Positions 25,991 to 35,233 of a DNA stretch of 64,000 nucleotides are shown piece by piece. The stretch is from Amycolatopsis bullii (lineage in GTDB: Bacteria > Actinomycetota > Actinomycetes > Mycobacteriales > Pseudonocardiaceae). The translations under genes and the position numbers were made by a program. The notes below the pieces were generated by a model, which saw nothing but the letters and a program-made list of their open reading frames with translations, ran no database searches and was not told the origin of the DNA. The stretch is taken from contig NZ_BNAW01000005.1 of assembly GCF_014654205.1 (NCBI RefSeq), positions 248,001-312,000 of the forward strand. The letters run 5' to 3'. The stretch's first letter is position 1, and each line of letters begins with the position of its first letter.

Positions 25991-27022
25991 TCAGTGTTCC
26001 GGCGCCTGCTCGGCACCGAGGACCTCGCGCAGGACCGTGCTGCTCTGCCCGGGGTTCTCCAGCGGCCAGAAGTGCCCGCCGTCGACGTAGCGGACTTCGA
26101 CGCGGGCCGCATGGGGGATGCGTTCGGCGGCGTCGGTGAAGAACTCGCGGGGCTGGGTCCGGGAGTCCCGGCCCTGGATGATGGTCACCGGCGAGCGCCA
26201 GCGGGGGATCAGCTCGCTACACCGCTGGATCCACTCCTTGCGGAACGTGGAGGCCATGCTGTAGCGCGGGACCGCCCGGGTGATGCCGGGATAGGAGAAC
26301 TCCTGGATGACGCGGCGCATGTCGTCGTCGGCCACCGGCAATTCGCCGATCATGGTGTAGGCCCAGACGACGAACCGGTTCGGGTCCTCCAGCAACCCGG
26401 ACCACGGGGCTTCGGCGAGCAGTTCGTCGTGCGGGGCGAGGTCGGGGTGGTAGTGGTACAGGTGCCCTTCGCCGCGCACGTAGTGGCGGATCCGCGCGGG
26501 GTGGGCGGCCGCGATGTGGTCGCCCTGCACGGTTCCCCGGTCGTGCGTGACCAGGACGAACCGGTCCACTCCGATCGTGTCGAGCAATGTGACGAGTTGC
26601 GCGGCGGCACCGGCTTGGCTGTAGTCGCCCCGATCCTTCCCGGATTGCCCGTAGCCCTTGAGGTCCACCGCGATGCAGCGGTACGAGTCCGACAGCGCGG
26701 CCATCTGGTGGTGCCACATGAACCACGAGTCGGGCATGCCGTGCAGGAACACCACAGGCTCGCCGGTGCCGGTCTCCACGTAGTGCCACCGCACTGTTTC
26801 CTGGTCACCCGGGGCGTCCACGAAGCGGTGCGTGAACACCCGGCCGTCGAGTACCTCGGTGTCCCCGTCGTGGTCCGCCGGCCGCGGCCGCACGTCGGCG
26901 TAGCGCTCAAGGCGCTCGGCCAGCAGGGCGTCCGGCGGCACGAAGTGCTTGATCGCCTGCCGGGCCCGGTCGGGTAGTTCGGTGTAGCGCCAGGGGAATT
27001 CCTTGGTTTCCTCGACAGTCAC
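25991..27022 (-). CDS. Epoxide hydrolase/dehalogenase-like alpha/beta hydrolase
   Basis: A 343-residue alpha/beta hydrolase with the HGxP oxyanion motif (FLHGMPDSWFMWHHQ), an Asp nucleophile in VLVTHDRG, a WAYTMIG cap region, an acid in IIQGRDSRT and the His in DGGHFWPLE. An Asp at the nucleophile position fits epoxide hydrolases or haloacid/haloalkane enzymes rather than esterases. I take the GTG at 27022 because GAGGAG lies 7 nt upstream; an in-frame GTG at 27070 lacks such a site. It is divergent from a LysR gene that probably regulates it. Confidence 0.82.
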   Translation of the reverse strand: MTVEETKEFPWRYTELPDRARQAIKHFVPPDALLAERLERYADVRPRPADHDGDTEVLDGRVFTHRFVDAPGDQETVRWHYVETGTGEPVVFLHGMPDSWFMWHHQMAALSDSYRCIAVDLKGYGQSGKDRGDYSQAGAAAQLVTLLDTIGVDRFVLVTHDRGTVQGDHIAAAHPARIRHYVRGEGHLYHYHPDLAPHDELLAEAPWSGLLEDPNRFVVWAYTMIGELPVADDDMRRVIQEFSYPGITRAVPRYSMASTFRKEWIQRCSELIPRWRSPVTIIQGRDSRTQPREFFTDAAERIPHAARVEVRYVDGGHFWPLENPGQSSTVLREVLGAEQAPEH

Positions 27023-27089
27023 GCCGGTCTCCTCGTCACGACTCGCGGGTCTTTGCCCTTCCACCTTCACGGCAGGCGAGTCATCATGT

Positions 27090-27103
27090 CCAACGATGCT
27101 TGG
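27090..27103. promoter_or_regulatory. Candidate LysR-type operator CCAA-N6-TTGG
   Basis: A small inverted repeat CCAACGATGCTTGG lies in the divergent gap between the epoxide-hydrolase-like gene and the LysR gene. LysR regulators usually bind interrupted palindromes in such gaps. It is short, so support is modest. Confidence 0.35.
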
Positions 27104-27137
27104 TGATGAATGCCAGCACGATCAGTGATAATGCGGC

Positions 27138-28031
27138 GTGGAACTCCGTCATCTCGAGTACTTCGTCGCGGTCGCCGACACCGGCGGCTTCACCCCGGCG
27201 GCCAGAACGCTGCACGTCGTGCAGTCAGGGGTGTCGGCGACGATCAAGGCACTGGAACGTGAGCTCGGATCGGCGCTGTTCACCCGAAGCCCGCAGGCCG
27301 TCACCCTGACAGCGGCCGGACACGCCCTGCTGCCCCGGGCGCGGGAGACCCTCAACGCGGCCCGCGCGGCCAAGGACGCCGTCCACCGGACCCAAGGCAC
27401 GGTGCACGGCACGGTCATGGTCGGCACCCAGATCTCGGTCGACTTCGTCGGCATGCCCGGACTGCTGGCCGAGCTGCGCACCCGCCACCCCGGGGTCACC
27501 GTCCGGCTCCGGACCGCGATGGAGGGATCGGCGGGCCTGGCTCAGCACCTGCGTGAAGGCCGGCTCGACGTCGCCATCCTCTCCCTGCCCGGTCCCCCGC
27601 CGGCCGACCTCGACACGCGGCTGCTGGCCTCGGCTCCCATGGTCGTCTACGTCCCCAGCTCGCATCCGCTGGCCGGAGAGGGCCGCGCGTCACTGGCGCG
27701 GCTGGCCGAGTTCCCGTTCATCGACTCCCCGCCCGGCTTCACCAACCGCACCATCGCCGACCAGGCGTTCGCCGCAGCGGGCGTGCAGCGGGAGGTGACC
27801 CTCGAGGTGCCCGACGTAGGCACCGTCGCCGACTTCATCCGGGCCGGACTGGGCATCGGGTTCCTCGGCGAGCGGCTGGTGCCCGACCTGACCGGCCTCG
27901 ACACCGTCCAGGTCGCGGACCAGGAACTGCGGTGGCGGCTCGCCGTGGCCACGGCTTCGGCGCGGCGCCCGGGCGCGGCCACCACGGCGTTGCTCGACCT
28001 GCTCGGCGAACGACACCCCAGCCCGAGCTGA
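27138..28031 (+). CDS. LysR-family transcriptional regulator
   Basis: A 297-residue LysR regulator. The N-terminal winged helix starts MELRHLEYFVAVADTGGFTP and continues through VQSGVSATIKALERELGSALF; the effector domain shows GLAQHLREGRLDVAILSLP and DFIRAGLGIGFLGE. The GTG at 27138 gives the canonical LysR N-terminus. It is divergently transcribed from the epoxide-hydrolase-like gene, the usual arrangement for local control. Effector unknown. Confidence 0.92.
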   Translation: MELRHLEYFVAVADTGGFTPAARTLHVVQSGVSATIKALERELGSALFTRSPQAVTLTAAGHALLPRARETLNAARAAKDAVHRTQGTVHGTVMVGTQISVDFVGMPGLLAELRTRHPGVTVRLRTAMEGSAGLAQHLREGRLDVAILSLPGPPPADLDTRLLASAPMVVYVPSSHPLAGEGRASLARLAEFPFIDSPPGFTNRTIADQAFAAAGVQREVTLEVPDVGTVADFIRAGLGIGFLGERLVPDLTGLDTVQVADQELRWRLAVATASARRPGAATTALLDLLGERHPSPS

Positions 28032-28104
28032 GGCGCCGGTCCACATCGGCACCATGTCGGCGACAGCACCCCGGATTGCTCGCGGGATGAGAGTGGGTGT
28101 GGAC

Positions 28105-28772
28105 TCAGTGTCTGAAGTCGTCTGGGCTGAGGCCCAGCGCCGCGACTTTTGCCCGTGATACTGCGACCCAGGCCTCGTTCTTGAGGTCGTGGCCAAGCTT
28201 GGCTGCGGCGTCGAGGTCTGACTGGCCAGGTCTCGACCAGTACGACCAGGTCATGGTCTTTGAGGACGTCTGGCTTGGCTTCGCGTGCCCGCTTGAGTGG
28301 ATCGCCTAGGCCGGCGCCCACGGTGGTGATCGTCGTCCGGGGCATCACCTCTTCGCGCAGGTAGCCGAACAGCGCGATCATGCGTTTGCGCATACCGTCC
28401 CGGCCGAAGACGACTCGCAGCTGATCGGGTGTCAGTTTGCGCAGCGGCTCAGGCGGGAGGTCGATCAGGGTGCAAGGTCGATCGCGTATTGACTGACTGC
28501 CTCGGCACGTGGCGAACGTTTCAGGTCCCGGTTTCCCTGCTTCCCGGTGAGCCATGCCCGGTGGGTGCGCATGAGCAGCGCGCGGAAGCGGTGCTGGCGG
28601 GCGCCGATCTGGATCATCAGCGTGATCTCGCACTGCCCTTCGCGCGGGATCAGCCAGGTTTGCCGGACCGTGCCCTTGATCTCGACACCAACGCGGTCTC
28701 GCCATAGCGGGTGACGAGCGCTTGCACTGCGGACTCGCCGAAGGGCACTGCATCCGGATCATCGTCGATCAC
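28105..28772 (-). pseudogene. Frameshifted gene of unknown function coupled to 28769-29050
   Basis: Coding sequence continues on the minus strand through three reading frames: it begins at GTG 28772 (DDDPDAVPFGESAVQALVTR), shifts to GVEIKGTVRQTWLIPREG, then to LIDLPPEPLRKLTPDQLRVV and KPDVLKDHDLVVLVETW, then to DLDAAAKLGHDLKNEAWVAV ending in DDFRH at 28105. Single-base indels explain each shift. The start overlaps the stop of the upstream small gene as GTGA and has GGAGGT upstream, so the two once formed an operon. I do not recognise the family. Base-call errors are an alternative to true decay. Confidence 0.65.
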
Positions 28773-29050
28773 CGGACCTCCGTTCGAGTTCCGTCCGGCC
28801 GCGCGGCACCTGTAGCCGAAACGGTGACTGACCAGCGGTCGCCGTCGTTGCACCGGCTGACCACCCGACCGTCATGACTCGAGTCGCTGAGGACCTGCGC
28901 GACCTCGATGATCGTCGCGCCGCGGTCACCGGCCTTCAGTCGGTCACTGCGCAGATGGAACAGTCCGTGCAGCAGCCGGAGGACGCCCTCCGGCTGTACC
29001 ACCCGGAATGCGTCGCCGCCCGAATCGATCATGTCAACCGGATTCGCCAT
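28769..29050 (-). CDS. Small hypothetical protein beside the caspase operon
   Basis: A 93-residue soluble protein starting MANPVDMIDSGGDAFRV and ending in a beta-rich RWSVTVSATGAARPDG. The ATG at 29050 is supported by GGAGGGAAG upstream. It is divergent from the caspase-NTPase gene with 134 nt between starts and is coupled to the frameshifted gene downstream. No known domain is recognised; position suggests a possible accessory part of the neighbouring system. Confidence 0.6.
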   Translation of the reverse strand: MANPVDMIDSGGDAFRVVQPEGVLRLLHGLFHLRSDRLKAGDRGATIIEVAQVLSDSSHDGRVVSRCNDGDRWSVTVSATGAARPDGTRTEVR

Positions 29051-29184
29051 GGTGGGACTTCCCTCCAGCTCGCTGACCTTATTTCCACCGGAAGGGCTCG
29101 TCACGATGAAAACCTGAGAGGAGATTTCGAGTAATCCTGCCTCCGCCGCTCACCGGGCCGGACCACCGTACGAAGCTCCGTCGG

Positions 29185-31308
29185 ATGCCTGTTCGGCCTA
29201 TCATCGGCCTTGACCCCGGGACACGGATGGTGAACGGATTGGGCCAGCGACGCGCTCTTGTGGTCGGGATCGCGGAGTTCGCCGCCAGCTCGCGGACTGT
29301 GTTCGACGCGGACGAGGCGACCGACTCCCCGGCTTGGCCGCCATTGCCCGAGGCCGGCGACTGGGCGGGCCGCACCGCGGCGATGCTCGACGAGCTCGGC
29401 TACCGGGTGACCCTACTGGCCGGGGCGAGTGCGCCGGCGGCGGCCGACCTGGGCGCGGCCGTGACCCGCACCATCCAGGAGGCGGGTCCGGACGATGTCG
29501 TGATCGTCCACGTGATCACCCATGGCGACCAGCCCCCGGATCTGGACACCGCCTACGCGATCGGCGCCGACGGGCGGCGCGACGAGGCGTGCAACGTCGA
29601 CGGGTGGGTCCGGACCGTGGTCGCCGGCGGCGACGCACGACCACGGACCCTGTTCCTGCTCGACTTCTGCCGTTCCGGCGTTGCCACCGTGCCTCGGTGG
29701 CATCGCCGCCCTTTCCAGGCGTCGAACCGGGCCTGGGTCCTCGCCGCGTCGGCCCCCGACTCCGACGCCTTCGACTGCGCCTTCAGCCGCGCCGTCGTCC
29801 AGGTGCTTCGGGAGGTCGCGGCGGGAGACTTCTGCACGCATCCGTCCCGGCCCACGGTCCCGTACCTGGCGGTGTCCGCGAGGATCCGGGACCTCGTCGC
29901 GGGGGATGACGGCGACGACGTTCTGCTGCCGGTCCAGGAGCCCACCGGGACGCCGATCGACACGATGACGGCCGCCCGGCTCGATCTGCCGTTCTTCCCG
30001 AACCCGGACTACCGGCGCGCCGCCTTCGATGATGCCCTCGCCGCCATGGACGACAGGCTCGCCGAGTTCGCGCGCGAGGTCGACCACCTCGTCGACCCCC
30101 GCCATTTCCGTGACCGTGCAGCTGCCCGCTGGGAAGCAGGCCGCCGGCCCGGGCTGTTCCAGGGGCGTGAGCGCGAGCTGCGGGCACTTTCGGCGTTGGT
30201 CGACGGAGCGGCTGCGGCAGTGCCGTGGATCATCACAGGAAGCCCCGGGGTGGGGAAATCGGCCCTGCTCGGGGTGCTGGTGTGCGCGGCCCACCCCACG
30301 CTGCGACACGCGACCGAGGAGGTGTGGGGCCACCTGCCCGCGCCGGCCGCCACGCCACACCTCGCGGCTGTACACGCCCGGCAGCAGGCCGTCGACGCCA
30401 TCACGACGTCCCTGCTCACGCAGCTCGCGCCGGAGTCGGCGTCCGAGTCGGCGCCGCCGTCGGTCGAGGCGCTGCTGGAGGCGGTCGCCGACCGTCCCGT
30501 CGCCCCGGTGATCGTGATCGACTCGCTGGACGAGGCCATCGACTCCGAGGAGCTGAGTATGCGGCTGGTGGTGCCGCTCACCCGCGTACGCCGGCCGGAT
30601 GGCTCCGCGGCGTGCCGGCTGATCGTCGGCATGCGCCCCTGGGAGGAGTTCGAGCCGCTCCGGCGGGCCGTCGCCCTTGCGGGCGGCACGATCCTGGACC
30701 TCGACCAGGTCCCGGCCACGGAGCTGGCCGGGAACCTGCGTGCGTACGTCCAGCGCGTCCTGCGGGCAGGCCGCTGGTACGGCTCGGTGGAGGGCCACTG
30801 GTTCGTGACCACGATCGCGGACGGGGTCGCCGCTACGCTTACTCGTCCCGGCGATGCCCAGCCGCAGTGGGGAGGGTTCCTGATCGCCCGGCTGTTCGCC
30901 GAGTACGTCGCCCACACGCTGCCCCCGGTGACCGATCAGGCCCAGGCCGAGCGGCTGCTCGCCCAGGTCCCCGCCTCGCTGCCCGAGGTACTCGAGATGA
31001 CGCTGTCCCAGCCCGGGGTCAGCCCCTGGATGCGTCCGGTCCTGGCGGCGCTGGCGCACGCGCGCGGCGTGGGCATGCCACCGAAGATCATCCGGGCCAT
31101 CGCACCCCTGTTCGCGCCGGAAGACCTGGGATCACCATCGACCCGGGACGTGCGCCGCGCCCTGGCGGACGGGCGCTTCTACCTACGCCAGTCGGCCGAT
31201 GACAGCGGCACCAGCGTGTTCCGTCTCTTCCACGAGAGCCTCGTCGAGTACCTGCGCGAGCATCCCCGCGCCGTACCCGCCGACGCGGCATCGGAGTTGG
31301 CGACATGA
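29185..31308 (+). CDS. Caspase-like protease fused to a NACHT/AAA-type STAND ATPase
   Basis: A 707-residue protein. The N-terminal part (about 20-235) is a caspase/C14-like peptidase: RRALVVGIAEF strand, catalytic His113 in HVITHGDQ and Cys162 in LFLLDFCRSG. The C-terminal part is a STAND ATPase with Walker A GSPGVGKS (352-359), Walker B VIVIDSLDE (442-450), a sensor-like RLIVGMRPWEEF and a winged-helix end (FRLFHESLVEYLREH). No sensor repeats are present; these are encoded by the next gene, which overlaps as ATGA. Such proteins usually assemble when a signal is sensed and activate the protease. The start may instead be ATG 29227; neither start has a strong ribosome site. Confidence 0.85.
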   Translation: MPVRPIIGLDPGTRMVNGLGQRRALVVGIAEFAASSRTVFDADEATDSPAWPPLPEAGDWAGRTAAMLDELGYRVTLLAGASAPAAADLGAAVTRTIQEAGPDDVVIVHVITHGDQPPDLDTAYAIGADGRRDEACNVDGWVRTVVAGGDARPRTLFLLDFCRSGVATVPRWHRRPFQASNRAWVLAASAPDSDAFDCAFSRAVVQVLREVAAGDFCTHPSRPTVPYLAVSARIRDLVAGDDGDDVLLPVQEPTGTPIDTMTAARLDLPFFPNPDYRRAAFDDALAAMDDRLAEFAREVDHLVDPRHFRDRAAARWEAGRRPGLFQGRERELRALSALVDGAAAAVPWIITGSPGVGKSALLGVLVCAAHPTLRHATEEVWGHLPAPAATPHLAAVHARQQAVDAITTSLLTQLAPESASESAPPSVEALLEAVADRPVAPVIVIDSLDEAIDSEELSMRLVVPLTRVRRPDGSAACRLIVGMRPWEEFEPLRRAVALAGGTILDLDQVPATELAGNLRAYVQRVLRAGRWYGSVEGHWFVTTIADGVAATLTRPGDAQPQWGGFLIARLFAEYVAHTLPPVTDQAQAERLLAQVPASLPEVLEMTLSQPGVSPWMRPVLAALAHARGVGMPPKIIRAIAPLFAPEDLGSPSTRDVRRALADGRFYLRQSADDSGTSVFRLFHESLVEYLREHPRAVPADAASELAT

Positions 31309-33752
31309 GCGGTACGGACCGCGGAGCACTCGCCGACATCCTGCTCGGCCAGGTAGGCCGACACCCCGACGGGTCACGTCGTTGGGCGGAGGCCGACCCG
31401 TATCTGCTGCGGCACGCCGTGCAGCACGCGGTCGAGGGCGGACGCCTCGACGAGCTGCTTGCCGACCCCGAGTTCCTCGTCTACGCCGACCCCGCCACGC
31501 TGATCCCCGCGCTGCCCGGCGCATCCGGTCCGGACGCGGTCATCGCCGCGACGGTCTACCGCAGCGTGCTGGAAGACCTCCCGTCCGCGCTGCCCGAGCG
31601 GCGCCGCCAGTACCTCGCCATCAGCGGCGCCCGCGTCGGCGCCCGGGCGCTGGCCCGGCGCCTCAGCCGGCCCTTCGGATCGCCGGCCCTCGCGCTGGAG
31701 CCGCTGTTCTCCACCGGCTCCGAGATCAAGCCCGCCGTCCGGGCCGTGTTCAACGACGGCGACTTCCGGGTGTACGCGGTGGCGGTGGCACGTACCGGCG
31801 GCCGGCACGTCGTGGTCACCAGCAGCACCGACCGGGAGGGCTACGACACGATCATCCGGTTTCGCGATCTGCGCACGGGCGAGCCCACGCTGCCGCCCAT
31901 CACGATCACCGGCGACCGCGAGCATCCGGGACGGGCGTCGCGGTACCAGCGTGTGATCGCGGCATCCGAGGTCGACGGCGAGGCCGTTGTGGTCCTCCGC
32001 TCCGAGAGCGGGCTGGTCGTACGGTCGGTGGCCACCGGGCAGGTCGTGCGCGAGCACCCCACCGGCGAGGGAAACTGCCTGGCCACCGGGATGCTGGCTG
32101 GCCGCGCGGTCGCCGCGACCGACGAGGGTCCGGGGATTTTCGTACGCGACCTCGTCACCGGGGCGCCCGTCGGACCGGCGATCCGGACGCCGTCGGACCG
32201 TGTCTGTTCCTTGGAGATCGGCGAGATCGGTGATCACCCTGTCCTCGTCTACGCCACCCACAGCGGCCGATACGGAGACGAGGACCCCGGCGGTACGTGC
32301 CACGTCATCGACCTGCACAGCGGCGCCCGGATCGGCCCTGTCCACCGGTGCTCACCCCGGTCGGGCACGGTGATCGCCCGCCTCGGCCTGCACGAGGGCC
32401 GCCCGGTCGTCGTCTTGGGTCCCTGGGGCGTGCACACCGACATGAACGGCCAGCGGTATCACCCCAAGGTCGAAATCCGGGACGTGTTCACCGGAGAGGA
32501 ACGGTTCCCCACCTGGACGCAGTTCGAGGGGATCACGGCGCTGGCGGTGACGCTGATGGACGGCCACGCGGTGCTCGTGGCCGGCGACGGCAGCGGTGCC
32601 GTGACCGTACGGGACCTGAGTGTCGGCGAGGCGTACGAGCTGCTCCGCGTCGGGGTTGCCCGGGGCTGGGTGGGCGATCTCGCGATCGCCCGGGCCGACG
32701 GGCACGTCCTGGTCCTCGCCGCGTGCGACGACGGCGCCCTGCGGGTAGCCGACCTGTCACCGTCGGACTCAAGCCCGGCTGATCCGTCTCCCGGCCACCA
32801 GATCGGCGTCGAGTCCATCGCCCTGACCCGGGTCGGCGGGCATCCGGTGGTGCTCAGCGGCGGCCATCTCGGCGATCTCCACTGTCGCGACGCCCGCACC
32901 GGGTCGTGGACGGCGCTGCTGTCGCACGGAGACCTCCGGATAACCGACATCGCGGTGGCCACCATCGCCCAGCGCCAGGTGGTGGTGACCGGGAGCCCCC
33001 GGGCCGGCGTACGGCTGCACGATCTCGCGTCGGGACAGCCACTCGCCGACTATCGGTCGCCCGGTGACGACATGGAATGGGTGCACTCAGTCGACGTCCT
33101 CCCAATGGACGGCCGGCCGGTCATCGTGGGGGCGGGGGACGACGGCCTCGTCTGGATGTGGGACCTGTTGAGCGGCGAATGCCTGCTGCGCTGGAAGGTT
33201 CCCGACGGCGACGCCCACCGGCCGGTCTGGCGTGGTTTGCTGGTGGATGGCACACCCGTGCTTGCCGGAGTCCAAGCGGAATACGGGCCCACCACGGGCC
33301 AAATAGCCCTGTACGACCTCGCGAGCCGCACCCGGCGCGACGTCGTGATCCAGGCGTTCGAGGGATACAACGCACAGCAGTGCCTCGCCGTACACGAGCA
33401 TCGGGGCGTTCCGCTCGTCGCATTCGCCGACTTCGAGGGCAACCTCGCAGTGTGGGAGGCCAGGACTGGCACCCTGGTCAGCCGCGTAATCAACGAGGCC
33501 CGCACGGTGCGCCCGCAGACCGCGCTCGCCTGCGGTGAGGTCAACGGCCGCGCCGTCTGCGTGGTCGGCACCCAGGCCGGCCACCTCGGCGTACACGACC
33601 TGCTCACCGGCGAGCGGATCGCCGACACCGTGCTTCCCGGCGGGTGGATCCACTGCGTCGACATCGACGGCGACGGCCTGGTAGCCGTCGGATACGGGCA
33701 GGAGGTCGCCGTCCTGGACATGGGCGGCGCCGTCATGGGAGACCGCGCGTGA
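31305..33752 (+). CDS. WD40-like double beta-propeller sensor protein
   Basis: An 815-residue protein. Residues about 20-140 (EADPYLLRHAVQHAVEGGRL, DPEFLVYADPATLIPALPG) match the linker that in NACHT-WD40 proteins joins the winged helix to the propeller. The rest carries about 13 repeats of the pattern DG-x-PVVV-x-G-x-x-D/G-G-x-V-x-V-x-D-L-x-TG, for example DGHAVLVAGDGSGAVTVRDL and DGRPVIVGAGDDGLVWMWDL, enough for two seven-bladed propellers. The ATG overlaps the STAND gene stop. It is most likely the sensor arm of the caspase-NTPase supplied in trans. What it senses is unknown. Confidence 0.85.
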   Translation: MSGTDRGALADILLGQVGRHPDGSRRWAEADPYLLRHAVQHAVEGGRLDELLADPEFLVYADPATLIPALPGASGPDAVIAATVYRSVLEDLPSALPERRRQYLAISGARVGARALARRLSRPFGSPALALEPLFSTGSEIKPAVRAVFNDGDFRVYAVAVARTGGRHVVVTSSTDREGYDTIIRFRDLRTGEPTLPPITITGDREHPGRASRYQRVIAASEVDGEAVVVLRSESGLVVRSVATGQVVREHPTGEGNCLATGMLAGRAVAATDEGPGIFVRDLVTGAPVGPAIRTPSDRVCSLEIGEIGDHPVLVYATHSGRYGDEDPGGTCHVIDLHSGARIGPVHRCSPRSGTVIARLGLHEGRPVVVLGPWGVHTDMNGQRYHPKVEIRDVFTGEERFPTWTQFEGITALAVTLMDGHAVLVAGDGSGAVTVRDLSVGEAYELLRVGVARGWVGDLAIARADGHVLVLAACDDGALRVADLSPSDSSPADPSPGHQIGVESIALTRVGGHPVVLSGGHLGDLHCRDARTGSWTALLSHGDLRITDIAVATIAQRQVVVTGSPRAGVRLHDLASGQPLADYRSPGDDMEWVHSVDVLPMDGRPVIVGAGDDGLVWMWDLLSGECLLRWKVPDGDAHRPVWRGLLVDGTPVLAGVQAEYGPTTGQIALYDLASRTRRDVVIQAFEGYNAQQCLAVHEHRGVPLVAFADFEGNLAVWEARTGTLVSRVINEARTVRPQTALACGEVNGRAVCVVGTQAGHLGVHDLLTGERIADTVLPGGWIHCVDIDGDGLVAVGYGQEVAVLDMGGAVMGDRA

Positions 33753-34576
33753 CACGCATCCTGGGGGTCCACGGCATCGGAAACCACGACCCGCACCGCT
33801 CCGCCGCGGAGGCCGCCGAACGGCTCACGGCTACCTGGCGACGGCATCTCACCGCCGGCGGCGCCGAAGTAAGGCCGGACGATGTGCGGGTCGCGTACTG
33901 GGCCCATCACCTGCACCGGCGGCGTCGTCAAGGACCCGAGACCGACCCCCACGGTCTGTCCCCGGCCGAGCTGGACGTGCTCGCCGCCCTGGTCGCCGAG
34001 GTCGACGCGACGGCCGTACGGCAGGGCCGGCTGACGCTGCCGCTCCGCCAGGCGATCGCGCTGCTCGCCGCACGCGGTGGCGTCACGGTGCCGGTGATGT
34101 CCGCCTTCGTCGCCGTATTCTGCCGCGAAGTGCACGCCTACCTGGGCCATCCCGACGCGCCCGGGCGGGCCTCCGCCCGCGACTCGGTGGCCGAGTCGAT
34201 CACCGAGCACCGTCCACGGGTGGTGATCGCGCACTCGCTCGGCTCGGTGATCGCATACGAGGCCCTGTGGTCCCGGCCCGGACCCGACGTCGACCTGCTG
34301 GTGACCCTCGGCTCGCCGCTCGGGCTGCCGTCCGTCGTGTTCGAGCGGCTGTGCCCCGCGCCCCGCAACGGCCTCGGGCAGCGGCCACCCCGGGTCCGGC
34401 GCTGGGTCAACCTCGCGGATCCGGGCGACATCGTCGCGATCCCCCGGTGGCTGGCGACGAAGTTCACCGGTGTGGACACCGATCGGGAGGCGTCGATCCA
34501 TTCGGTCGACTTCCACCGCGTCGCGTCCTACCTCCGCCTTCCCGACCTCGCCCGGGCGATCGCCGAGCTCGGGTGA
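33749..34576 (+). CDS. Lipase/serine-esterase-like alpha/beta hydrolase in the caspase operon
   Basis: A 275-residue hydrolase beginning TRILGVHGIGNHDP (oxyanion HG), with nucleophile elbow AHSLGS, an Asp in NLADPGDIVAIP and a candidate His in SIHSVDFH. A hydrophobic helix (TVPVMSAFVAVF) precedes the elbow, as in membrane-acting lipases. The GTG overlaps the WD40 gene stop as GTGA, so it is the third gene of a coupled operon. It could be a second effector (phospholipase or protease-like) or a target of the caspase; this is inference. Confidence 0.8.
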   Translation: MTRILGVHGIGNHDPHRSAAEAAERLTATWRRHLTAGGAEVRPDDVRVAYWAHHLHRRRRQGPETDPHGLSPAELDVLAALVAEVDATAVRQGRLTLPLRQAIALLAARGGVTVPVMSAFVAVFCREVHAYLGHPDAPGRASARDSVAESITEHRPRVVIAHSLGSVIAYEALWSRPGPDVDLLVTLGSPLGLPSVVFERLCPAPRNGLGQRPPRVRRWVNLADPGDIVAIPRWLATKFTGVDTDREASIHSVDFHRVASYLRLPDLARAIAELG

Positions 34577-35233
34577 GCGGGTCAGCGTGAGAGCCCTCAT
34601 CCCAGTTCTTGACAATTCCTCCGATCTGGCCGCGAAGTTCTTCTTTCCCTTAGAGGTTTTCGTGATCACGCCTGTGACGCCCTGGCCCGAGCAGCGGCCG
34701 CGACCGTGCCGAGTGCAATTACGTACGGACGTCCCAGGCTGGCTCGCACACCCGGACGCCGCGCCTTCTATACGTGGTCACCACGTTGAGCCGAGGCTGC
34801 GATTCAAGGTGCTCGGCTGGTCGGTGGCCTGGTCGGCTGCCGACCAGTCGCCGGTGCTGCCGCGTTGGTGGTGGACGATGGCGGGCAGCCCTCCGATGGA
34901 GGTTTCGGTCCACGGCTCGAACAGGTCGGCTTTCCGTGCGGCTGATTCCGCCAGCTCGGTGAGGGTTCGCGAGGTTTTGCCCGGTTTCGAGGCGGTCCTG
35001 CGGGCGAGAAGCACATCGCTGTCACGGGTACTGGCAAGCCACGTTCGCGGCCTTCCGCGCGCTGGCCGTCGAGCAACTCGGAAAAGATCCGGTCGTGAGG
35101 GGCGAAAGTGTTCGGCAGGGCTCGGGTGGAGGCGCGGATGGTTCCGCGCAGTCGTACAAGGCATTGGACGCCAGTAGCAGTCTCCCGCCTCCGCCGACAA
35201 GACATGGTCGCTTGAACTGCGCGGGTGCGTTTT
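34577..35233. other. 650-nt stretch without a convincing gene
   Basis: Between the lipase-like gene and the SARP gene. Short open frames exist on both strands; one minus-strand frame (around 34780-34990) has a protein-like piece (RTLTELAESAARKADLFEPW then TSIGGLPAIVHH) that recalls the end of DUF3558-type lipoproteins. No start, ribosome site or full domain is seen, so it is treated as possible gene debris. Confidence 0.4.

Noticed and set aside
28105..28772. Programmed frameshifting to explain the three-frame reading
   Set aside because: Three separate shifts at sites without a slippery heptamer and stem are better explained by indels or base-call errors.
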